Assembly: GCA_964650405.1 (NCBI GenBank)
Contig: CAZYTO010000312.1
Coordinates: 1-6,122 of the forward strand
From: CAZYTO01 sp964650405
GTDB lineage: Bacteria; Acidobacteriota; Thermoanaerobaculia; Gp7-AA8
Length of the DNA stretch: 6,122 nucleotides
Direction: 5' to 3'
Of the stretch, positions 1 to 4,294 are shown piece by piece. The number at the start of each line of letters is the position of its first letter. Within the stretch, counting starts at the first letter, position 1. The position numbers and the translations under genes are program-made. The notes beneath the pieces are model-generated. The model saw only the letters and a program-made list of their open reading frames with translations. It had not been told where the DNA came from and made no database searches.

Positions 1-199
1 CATTGCGGCGGAAGAAGTGGTAGAGGTCCGTCTCGATCGGCACGTCGATGGCGTTGCGGATGGCCGAGGTACCGGTATCGAGATCGACCAGCACGGTCTT
101 GCCGTGCCGTGAGAGCGCCAGCGAGAAGTTGATGGCGAAGGTGGTCTTGCCGACGCCTCCCTTGCCCGAGGAGATCGGAATGATTCGCTTGATGGCCAC
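1..199 (-). CDS. MinD/ParA-type P-loop ATPase, N-terminal part (cut by window edge)
   Basis: Reading leftward from a GTG at 199, 66 codons stay open to the window edge. Residues 11-20 are SGKGGVGKTT, the deviant Walker A motif of the ParA/MinD/Mrp superfamily, with the signature lysine at 13 and the P-loop lysine at 18. Residues 36-41 (VLVDLD) are the following beta strand and acidic residue. Members of this superfamily dimerise on ATP and position division sites, chromosomes, flagella or other cargo at membrane or nucleoid. The visible part cannot tell MinD, FlhG and ParA-like cargo ATPases apart. The GTG start is chosen because it lies just before the conserved strand and no ATG is seen close upstream in frame; no clear Shine-Dalgarno sequence precedes it. 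It is divergent from the Crp-family gene, and an inverted repeat lies just upstream. The family assignment is firm and the exact role is unknown. Confidence 0.88.
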   Translation of the reverse strand, partial: MAIKRIIPISSGKGGVGKTTFAINFSLALSRHGKTVLVDLDTGTSAIRNAIDVPIETDLYHFFRRN

Positions 200-204
200 G
201 GTGA

Positions 205-219
205 GTAAACGTAGTTTAC
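205..219. promoter_or_regulatory. Perfect 6-3-6 inverted repeat upstream of the ATPase gene, possible operator
   Basis: GTAAAC, a 3-bp spacer (GTA) and GTTTAC form a perfect inverted repeat six bases before the ATPase start codon. On the minus strand it contains -10-like hexamers (TAAACT, and TACGTT at 9 nt from the GTG). A protein bound here would therefore cover the ATPase promoter. It does not match the TGTGA-N6-TCACA Crp site. That it is an operator is inferred from symmetry and position only. Confidence 0.4.
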
Positions 220-224
220 CTGCG

Positions 225-257
225 CCGGACGATTGGTGGATTGGTGAGATCGTCCGG
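225..257. repeat. 9-bp inverted repeat enclosing a tandem octamer, in the divergent spacer
   Basis: CCGGACGAT (225-233) and ATCGTCCGG (249-257) are perfectly complementary with a 15-nt loop. Overlapping the left arm and loop is a perfect tandem repeat of GATTGGTG (231-238 and 239-246). It lies between two divergent genes, so it is not a terminator for either. It could be a regulatory site or a hairpin in a 5' leader. No function is recognised. Confidence 0.55.
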
Positions 258-307
258 GGCTCGCCGAGCACTTTTCTCGAAATGACTGCTTCGGTCGCGT
301 TTGCTTG

Positions 308-313
308 TAGAAT
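308..313 (+). promoter_or_regulatory. Probable -10 element of the Crp-family gene, near-leaderless
   Basis: TAGAAT fits the TATAAT consensus at five of six positions and ends 9 nt before the ATG at 323. Transcription would start about 7 nt downstream, leaving 0-3 nt of leader. No Shine-Dalgarno sequence is present, in keeping with a leaderless message. No convincing -35 hexamer is seen at 16-18 bp spacing. The same arrangement precedes pgsA and menF. Confidence 0.5.
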
Positions 314-322
314 TGCGCGTCC

Positions 323-1009
323 ATGCAGGGTCAGACCCCGAGCTTTCGAAGGTTCGAGCTCTTCGCCGAGCTTGACGACCGCGAACTTGGCGCCATTGCG
401 GCGGTGGCCAAGGCCCGCCGCTTCGCCAAGGACGACGTCGTCTTCCACGCCGATGAGAGCGGCGACATCTTCTGCCTCATCAAGGAAGGGCAGGTGAAGG
501 TGACGATGATCTCGCCGGAAGGGAAGGAGATCATCCTCTCCATGCTCGGGCCGGGAGACTTCTTCGGCGAGATGGCGCTGCTGGATGACGAGCCGCGCTC
601 GGCCACGGTCATTGCCACCGAGGCCCTGGAGCTGGTGACCATCTGGCGCACCGACTTCCTGCAGATCCTCAGCGAGAACTTCTCCATCGCCCGGAAAGTG
701 CTGGCCGAACTGAGCAAGCGCCTGCGCAATGCCTCCAACCGCATCGAATCGCTGGCCACGATGGACGTCTACGGCCGGCTGGCGCGCTTCTTCCTCGACC
801 TGGCCCGCGACCAGGGGAAGGTGCTCGACAACGGCTACGTGGCCGTGACCCGTCCCACCCACCAGTCGATCGCCAACATGATCGGCACCTCGCGCGAGAC
901 CGTCTCGAGGTTGATCCACGACCTGATGAAGCAGAACCTCCTGCTCTCGGAAGGAAAGACGATCTACCTCAAGAAGACGGCGCTGGACCAGTTCCGCGCG
1001 GAGGTCTAG
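323..1009 (+). CDS. Crp/Fnr-family transcriptional regulator, cyclic-nucleotide type
   Basis: A 228-residue protein with the standard Crp layout. The N-terminal cyclic-nucleotide-binding beta-roll spans about residues 14-120, followed by the dimerisation helix (about 122-150) and the C-terminal winged helix. The phosphate-binding cassette is well kept at 77-94 (PGDFFGEMALL, then RSA), including the Gly-Glu and Arg-Ser that hold the cyclic nucleotide in E. coli CRP. There are no Fnr cluster cysteines. The recognition helix at 189-196 (TSRETVSR) keeps the Arg-Glu-Arg that reads GTGA half-sites in CRP. In the dimer helix the position aligned with CRP Thr127 is Ala137, while Ser138 is kept, so ligand choice may differ. 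It is divergent from the ATPase gene. The ATG at 323 is chosen because the -10-like TAGAAT sits just upstream and the protein begins where family members do. Regulon and ligand are not shown by the sequence. Confidence 0.93.
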   Translation: MQGQTPSFRRFELFAELDDRELGAIAAVAKARRFAKDDVVFHADESGDIFCLIKEGQVKVTMISPEGKEIILSMLGPGDFFGEMALLDDEPRSATVIATEALELVTIWRTDFLQILSENFSIARKVLAELSKRLRNASNRIESLATMDVYGRLARFFLDLARDQGKVLDNGYVAVTRPTHQSIANMIGTSRETVSRLIHDLMKQNLLLSEGKTIYLKKTALDQFRAEV

Positions 1010-1035
1010 CCGTCACCCGGTTCTCCGGCCTTGGG

Positions 1036-1095
1036 GTATGAGGCATGAGTGGCTTTCTTGAGATGCCATGAGTGCCGAACGTCATGCCTCATGCC
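1036..1095. repeat. Heptamer repeat with inverted arms (TCATGCC family)
   Basis: The right arm holds two adjacent copies of TCATGCC (1082-1088, 1089-1095). The left arm (1038-1048, ATGAGGCATGA) is the exact complement of 1082-1092. With flanking pairs at 1035-1037 and 1093-1095 the stem is about 14 bp with one G-U. Further copies of the word (CATGAGTG at 1044-1051 and 1067-1074) lie in the left arm and loop. It fills the middle of the 140-bp crp-pgsA spacer. No T-run follows, so it is not a typical intrinsic terminator. The rest of the spacer shows only the pgsA -10 element. Confidence 0.7.
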
Positions 1096-1134
1096 GTCAA
1101 ACTGCGCTGTGACCGTGCCCGGCGCGGCTCGGGG

Positions 1135-1140
1135 TAGACT
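1135..1140 (+). promoter_or_regulatory. Probable -10 element of the pgsA-like gene, near-leaderless
   Basis: TAGACT ends 9 nt before the TTG start codon at 1150, the same distance as in the Crp-family gene. A transcript would begin almost at the start codon, and no Shine-Dalgarno sequence is present. The -35 region is poor (a TGTGAC-like stretch near 1108-1113 is too far). The call rests mainly on the repeated spacing. Confidence 0.45.
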
Positions 1141-1149
1141 GCGCGGCGC

Positions 1150-1752
1150 TTGACGAGCCGCATCCTGACCATCCCCAACATTCTGACCATGGCGCGGCTG
1201 ATTGCCGTGCCGGTGTTCCTGTGGGCGTCGTTCGACGGGCGGTTCCTCTTCGCCTTCGTCCTCTTCGTGTCGGCGGCCCTGACGGATCTCTTCGACGGGT
1301 TCATCGCCCGGGCCTTCAACCAGCGCTCGCGGCTGGGGGCGCTGCTCGATCCCGCCGCGGACAAGACGATCATGATCTGCGGCTACCTCTTCTACACGCT
1401 CCATTCGCGCCTGCGCCATCCCATTCCGGCCTGGCTGACCTTCACCACGTTCGTCCGCGATTTCTTCATCCTCTTCTTCGTCTACCTGCTCTACACGCGG
1501 GTGAACGTGAAGCGCTTCCCTCCCTCCTGGGCGGGCAAGACTTCGACCGTGGCCCAGGCGGTCACGCTGGGGACGGCGGTGGGTGTGAATGCGTCGCTGC
1601 CCGGTCTGGCGCCGCTGGCGGAGGTCTTCTATCGGGTCACCGTGATCCTTACGCTCTACTCGGGCTGGGACTACCTGAACCGGGCCCGGAGGCTGCTTGA
1701 CGACGGCAACCCTCCCGCCTACAATCCGCGCCTCGCGGCCGGGGCGAAATAG
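1150..1752 (+). CDS. pgsA: CDP-alcohol phosphatidyltransferase, PgsA-like phosphatidylglycerophosphate synthase
   Basis: A 200-residue hydrophobic membrane protein carrying the complete family signature D-G-x2-A-R-x8-G-x3-D-x3-D at residues 49-71 (Asp49, Gly50, Ala53, Arg54, Gly63, Asp67, Asp71), with the extra upstream Asp46. These aspartates bind the metal and CDP-diacylglycerol. The N-terminus (IPNILTMARLIAVPVF, 8-23) is typical of PgsA, as is the later GKTSTVAQ stretch at 129-136. The likely reaction is CDP-diacylglycerol plus glycerol-3-phosphate giving phosphatidylglycerophosphate, the first step to phosphatidylglycerol. The TTG start at 1150 gives a family-like N-terminus and follows a -10-like TAGACT; no ATG fits as well. 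The last codons overlap a strong promoter for the tRNA gene downstream. The superfamily is certain. The substrate (glycerol-3-phosphate rather than another alcohol) is inferred from overall similarity. Confidence 0.85.
   Translation: MTSRILTIPNILTMARLIAVPVFLWASFDGRFLFAFVLFVSAALTDLFDGFIARAFNQRSRLGALLDPAADKTIMICGYLFYTLHSRLRHPIPAWLTFTTFVRDFFILFFVYLLYTRVNVKRFPPSWAGKTSTVAQAVTLGTAVGVNASLPGLAPLAEVFYRVTVILTLYSGWDYLNRARRLLDDGNPPAYNPRLAAGAK
1697..1725 (+). promoter_or_regulatory. Sigma70-type promoter inside the end of pgsA, for tRNA-Lys
   Basis: TTGACG (1697-1702), a 17-bp spacer and TACAAT (1720-1725) match the housekeeping consensus at five of six positions in each hexamer. This is the best promoter in the window. 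It lies within the last codons of pgsA and would start transcription near 1732, about 53 nt before the tRNA-Lys 5' end. Both tRNA genes may be read from it unless the hairpin at 1883-1912 stops transcription. Confidence 0.65.
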
Positions 1753-1784
1753 ACTCCGGCGGCGGGAAGTTACGCAGACCCCGG

Positions 1785-1860
1785 GCCTCCATAGCTCAAT
1801 TGGTAGAGCAGCAGACTCTTAATCTGTTGGTTCTAGGTTCGAGTCCTAGTGGGGGCACCA
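1785..1860 (+). tRNA. tRNA-Lys (anticodon CTT)
   Basis: A complete 76-nt cloverleaf. The acceptor arm GCCTCCA (1785-1791) pairs with TGGGGGC (1850-1856) with one G-U. The D arm is 1794-1809. The anticodon stem is 1811-1815 with 1823-1827, and the seven-base loop has CTT at 1818-1820. The variable loop is 5 nt. The T arm is CTAGG/CCTAG around TTCGAGT (1833-1849). Discriminator A1857 is followed by an encoded CCA (1858-1860). It decodes AAG lysine codons. Confidence 0.97.
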
Positions 1861-1861
1861 A

Positions 1862-1910
1862 ATCGAGAATCGAGTGAGGACTGAGGACTGTGTGGTCTTC
1901 AGTCCTCGTT
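1862..1910 (+). repeat. Heptamer repeat array between the tRNA genes (ATCGAGA and GAGGACT words)
   Basis: From 1862 the sequence steps in sevens: ATCGAGA, ATCGAGT, then two exact GAGGACT copies (1876-1882, 1883-1889). A complementary CAGTCCTC follows at 1900-1907. The array begins two bases after the CCA end of tRNA-Lys. Between it and tRNA-Leu (1913-1965) I see only a short CGGGG/CCCCG complementarity and no clear promoter. Confidence 0.65.
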
Positions 1911-1912
1911 TT
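1883..1912 (+). terminator. Possible intrinsic terminator after tRNA-Lys
   Basis: GAGGACTG (1883-1890) pairs perfectly with CAGTCCTC (1900-1907) around a 9-nt loop and is followed within a base by TTTT (1909-1912). The first GAGGACTGA copy (1876-1884) can pair instead with 1899-1907 (9 bp). The T-run is short, so termination may be partial and allow read-through into tRNA-Leu. Confidence 0.45.
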
Positions 1913-1965
1913 ACGTTAGGGTATTCGGGGGCTTAGTCCTGGCACTCGGTCCCCGGCCTCATTCT

Positions 1966-2048
1966 GCGAAAGTGGCGGAATTGGCAGACGCGCTGGACTT
2001 AGGATCCAGTGGCCCAAAGCCGTGTGGGTTCGAGTCCCACCTTTCGCA
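1966..2048 (+). tRNA. tRNA-Leu (anticodon TAG)
   Basis: An 83-nt class II tRNA. The acceptor arm GCGAAAG (1966-1972) pairs perfectly with CTTTCGC (2041-2047). The anticodon stem CTGGA/TCCAG (1993-1997, 2005-2009) encloses a loop with TAG at 2000-2002. A long variable arm (2010-2023) has a GGC/GCC stem, as expected for leucine tRNAs. The T arm is GTGGG/CCCAC around TTCGAGT. Discriminator A2048 is followed by TCA rather than CCA, so the 3' end must be added after transcription. The anticodon loop is uninterrupted, so there is no intron. It decodes CUN codons. Confidence 0.96.
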
Positions 2049-2053
2049 TCAAC

Positions 2054-2172
2054 TCTGGAAGGCAGAAGTCGGAGGGCAGAAGGCAGAAGTGGCTTCTGGT
2101 TCTTCTGACTTCTGACCTTGGATTTCTGCCTTCTGCGTTCTGATTTCTGCCCTCTGACTTCTGCTTTGGAGA
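2054..2172. repeat. Long heptamer array with opposed arms (GGCAGAA and TTCTGNC words)
   Basis: This fills the whole tRNA-Leu to tig spacer. A purine-rich left part has GGCAGAA at 2061, 2075 and 2082 in 7-nt register. A pyrimidine-rich right part has about ten consecutive heptamers from 2103 to 2172 of the form TTCTGNN (for example TTCTGAC at 2103 and 2110, TTCTGCC at 2124 and 2145). The arms are complementary: 2076-2088 pairs over 13 perfect base pairs with 2124-2136, and CAGAAG/CTTCTG (2084-2089, 2093-2098) makes a tight hairpin with a 3-nt loop. The last unit, TTGGAGA (2166-2172), carries the tig ribosome binding site. No separate promoter for tig is visible. Confidence 0.85.
2168..2172 (+). 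promoter_or_regulatory. Ribosome binding site of tig inside the last heptamer
   Basis: GGAGA ends 4 nt before the ATG at 2177. It is the only clear Shine-Dalgarno sequence among the genes here whose starts are visible, and it coincides with the final, degenerate unit of the heptamer array. Confidence 0.6.
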
Positions 2173-2176
2173 TCCG

Positions 2177-3445
2177 ATGCTTCTGAACTACACCGACCTC
2201 TCCCCGGTCCGCAAATCCGTCGAAGTGGAGATTCCCGCGGAGCTGATCAACACCGAGGCGCAGCGCGTCACGACCGAGTTCGGCCGTCAGGCCAAGATTC
2301 CCGGCTTCCGTCCGGGGAAGATCCCGGCCAGCGTGGTGCGCAAGCACTTCGCCAAGGAGATCCAGCAGGAGGTGATGGACCACCTTCTGCCGCTGACGTT
2401 CCGGGACGCGATCAAGGACAAGGGAGTCATTCCGGTCGGCGATCCGAAGCTCGAGCACCTCGACGCCTTCGTGGAGGGAGCACCGATCAAGTACACGGCG
2501 GCGTTCGACGTCAAGCCGGCTGTCGAACTGCACGAGTACCGCGGCTTCGAGATCGACGATCCGAAGATCGAGGTCGCCGAAGGGGACATCGACGCCATGG
2601 TGGAGCGCCTGCGCGACCAGGCCAGCGTCTACCGCCCCGAGACGGAGCGCGGCCTGCAGGACGGCGACTTCGCGGTCATCGAGATCACCACCTCCGGCGA
2701 GGGCATCGAGCCCGAGACGCGCAACGGCCACTTCCAGATGGGAGAGGAGATGCCCATCCCGGAGCTGCCGCAGTCGCTGTTCGGACGCAAGGCGGGGGAG
2801 TCGGCGTCGTTCGACCACACCTACGGCGACGACGCCCAGAACGAGGCCTTCCGCGGGAAGAGCATTCACCACGACGTCCTGCTGAAGGACGTCCGTGTCC
2901 AGGAGAAGCCGGAAGTCACCGACGAGTTCGCGAAGAGCTCGGGCAATTGGGAAACGGTGCAGGAGATGCGGGAGGCCATCGCCGGCGACATCCGCAAGCA
3001 CCGCGAGGCGGAAACGCTCCGGATGAGGAAGAGCCAGGCCGGGGAGAAGCTCCTGGCCGAGCACCGGTTCGAAGTCCCTGACACGCTCATCGACGAGGAG
3101 CTGAATCGCTCGCTGCAGAACTACGCCCGCTTCCTGGCCTCGCAGGGCGTGGACCTGGACAAGGCCGAGCTGGACTGGGAGAAGATCGCCAACGACTTCC
3201 GCCCCGAGGCGGTCAAGCGCGTCAAGCGCGCCCTGGTGCTCGAAGCGATCGCCAGGAAGGAAGGCCTCATCGTCAGCGACGTGGAGGTCGACGCCGAGAT
3301 CCGCCGCGCGGCTCACGAGAACGGCCGCGAGTTCGCCGAGGTGAAACATCGCCTCCGCCACGACGGCGGCTACGAGGCCTTGAGGCTCTCGCTCTCGCAG
3401 GACAAGGCCCTGGATCTCGTGCTGCGCGAAGCGCGCGCGAAGTAG
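2177..3445 (+). CDS. tig: Trigger factor, ribosome-associated chaperone and prolyl isomerase
   Basis: A 422-residue protein of normal trigger factor length (about 430). The N-terminal ribosome-binding domain (about 1-115) carries the docking loop IPGFRPGKIP at 41-50. It is colinear with E. coli Phe44-Arg45, but Pro replaces Lys46, a common variant. The FKBP-type peptidyl-prolyl isomerase domain spans about 150-242 (QDGDFAVIEI, then the GEEMPIPELPQSLFG segment). The helical C-terminal chaperone arms follow, from about 250 to the end (EVPDTLIDEELNRSLQNYA at 299-317). Trigger factor binds the ribosome exit tunnel and shields nascent chains. In many bacteria tig precedes clpP-clpX-lon; here the next gene is menG on the other strand, so that link is broken. 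The ATG is supported by GGAGA just upstream. No promoter is recognised, and the transcript may come from the tRNA region. Confidence 0.96.
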   Translation: MLLNYTDLSPVRKSVEVEIPAELINTEAQRVTTEFGRQAKIPGFRPGKIPASVVRKHFAKEIQQEVMDHLLPLTFRDAIKDKGVIPVGDPKLEHLDAFVEGAPIKYTAAFDVKPAVELHEYRGFEIDDPKIEVAEGDIDAMVERLRDQASVYRPETERGLQDGDFAVIEITTSGEGIEPETRNGHFQMGEEMPIPELPQSLFGRKAGESASFDHTYGDDAQNEAFRGKSIHHDVLLKDVRVQEKPEVTDEFAKSSGNWETVQEMREAIAGDIRKHREAETLRMRKSQAGEKLLAEHRFEVPDTLIDEELNRSLQNYARFLASQGVDLDKAELDWEKIANDFRPEAVKRVKRALVLEAIARKEGLIVSDVEVDAEIRRAAHENGREFAEVKHRLRHDGGYEALRLSLSQDKALDLVLREARAK

Positions 3446-3457
3446 GGGCGGGGGTGG

Positions 3458-3513
3458 CGGGTAACGGGCACCAGGTACCGGGTAACAATTACCGGGTGTC
3501 GGGTATCAGGGCT
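3458..3513. repeat. Eight-unit heptamer array (CGGGTAN) between convergent tig and menG
   Basis: From 3458 to 3513 the sequence divides without gap into eight 7-nt units of consensus CGGGTAN, with exact CGGGTAA at 3458 and 3479 and variants such as CGGGTGT (3493), CGGGTAT (3500) and CAGGGCT (3507). It occupies most of the 60-bp spacer and runs into the menG coding end: the menG stop codon (TCA on the + strand, 3506-3508) lies across units seven and eight. A GGTAA-CAA-TTACC palindrome (3481-3493) sits inside. No T-run suggests an intrinsic terminator for either gene. Confidence 0.8.
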
Positions 3514-4246
3514 CTGTATCCGCCTTCACGCCGCGGTACAAATACGCGACACCGAACGTCAGTGGCTTCCACTCTACGCGGGCGAACGGAGCAGGGCCGC
3601 GCATGAGGTCCGCGAAGTCTTCGCCGCAGGGGAAGCGTGCGCTCGACGACTCGAGGTACTCGTAGGCGTCGCGCTGTCCGGTGATCACCCCGCCGAGGCG
3701 GGGGAGCAGGCGTTTGCTGTAGAGGTCGTAAAACCTGCCGAAGGTCCGGCTCTTCGGCTGGCCGAATTCCAATACGACCACGCGCCCGCCCGGCCGGACG
3801 ACGCGGGCCAGCTCGGCGATGCCGCGCTTCGGGTCGCCGACGTTGCGGATCCCGAACGAGATTGAGGCCACATCGAAGGCGTCGTCCTCGTACGGCAGGT
3901 TCGTCACGTCGGCCACTTCGAATGTGATCCACGGCGATTTCTGCCGGGCCAGCGCGATCATTTCCGGCACGAAGTCCGTCCCGGTCACATGCCCGGCCGA
4001 GCCGACCGCCTTCCGGAAGGCGATGGCCAGATCGCCGGTGCCTGTCGCGCAGTCCAGCACGTGATCCCCGGTCGTCGCGCCCGAATACCGCACTGCCGCG
4101 CGCCGCCACAGGTGATGCACGCCGCCGGAGAGAAACTGGTTGGCCCGGTCGTAGCGGCCGGAGATTGCCGCAAACATGCTGCGGATGCGCTGGGGATCCG
4201 GACCCGTGTAGCCGTTCCCCGCTGCCGGTTGTCGGTTGTCAGTCAA
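3506..4246 (-). CDS. menG: Demethylmenaquinone methyltransferase, UbiE/MenG family
   Basis: A 246-residue class I SAM-dependent methyltransferase. The SAM-binding glycine motif is VLDCATGTGDLA (63-74), with an acidic residue at Asp91 for the ribose and Asp113 in the next strand. Both UbiE/COQ5 signatures are present: YDRANQFLSGGVHHLWRR (32-49) and RVVRPGGRVVVLEFGQP (148-164), and the family's FGIRNV sits at 131-136. It should methylate demethylmenaquinone to menaquinone at the membrane. MenG is preferred over UbiE because menF and menD lie next to it and no ubiquinone gene is seen. The start is uncertain. The only upstream start in the open frame is a TTG at 4246, whose next codons (TDNRQP) are translated heptamer repeat; an ATG at residue 24 would begin inside the conserved region, which starts near residue 18. 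The gene is divergent from menF. Confidence 0.92.
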   Translation of the reverse strand: MTDNRQPAAGNGYTGPDPQRIRSMFAAISGRYDRANQFLSGGVHHLWRRAAVRYSGATTGDHVLDCATGTGDLAIAFRKAVGSAGHVTGTDFVPEMIALARQKSPWITFEVADVTNLPYEDDAFDVASISFGIRNVGDPKRGIAELARVVRPGGRVVVLEFGQPKSRTFGRFYDLYSKRLLPRLGGVITGQRDAYEYLESSSARFPCGEDFADLMRGPAPFARVEWKPLTFGVAYLYRGVKADTEP

Positions 4247-4291
4247 GCGTTGGGGACGATGTCACAGGCGTCGTGAGCTGACAACTGACAT
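4226..4291. repeat. Heptamer repeat with opposed arms (CTGACAA family) at the menG start
   Basis: The left arm has two exact CGGTTGT units (4226-4232, 4233-4239) followed by CAGTCAA. The right arm has CTGACAA and CTGACAT (4278-4284, 4285-4291). GTTGTCAG (4235-4242) is the exact complement of CTGACAAC (4278-4285), giving an 8-bp stem with a 35-nt loop. The left arm is inside the predicted menG reading frame and contains its TTG start, so the array either supplies or obscures the gene start. Confidence 0.65.
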
Positions 4292-4294
4292 GAA

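Noticed and set aside
48..497. Plus-strand open frame across the ATPase start and into crp
   Set aside because: It is antisense to the P-loop ATPase and out of frame with crp; no family features.
1966..2048. Group I intron in tRNA-Leu, as in cyanobacteria with heptamer repeats
   Set aside because: The anticodon stem and loop are continuous and the cloverleaf is complete.
2054..2172. CRISPR array
   Set aside because: Units are 7 nt and contiguous, with no spacers of constant length.
1916..3361. Long minus-strand open frame antisense to tig (481 codons)
   Set aside because: It is a shadow of tig. Its C-terminal part is antisense tRNA-Leu (a familiar false peptide of the GGTRTHTALG type) and translated heptamer repeat.
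3489..4109. Second minus-strand open frame overlapping menG (206 codons)
   Set aside because: It is a shifted frame of menG, arginine- and proline-rich, with no motifs.
4262..4277. Crp-type binding site (TCACA-N6-GTGAG)
   Set aside because: The half-sites point the wrong way; a Crp site needs TGTGA-N6-TCACA.
4262..4291. Nine-codon upstream reading frame before menG on the minus strand (ATG at 4291)
   Set aside because: It is made largely of repeat DNA, has no ribosome binding site and ends at a TGA in the same frame as menG.
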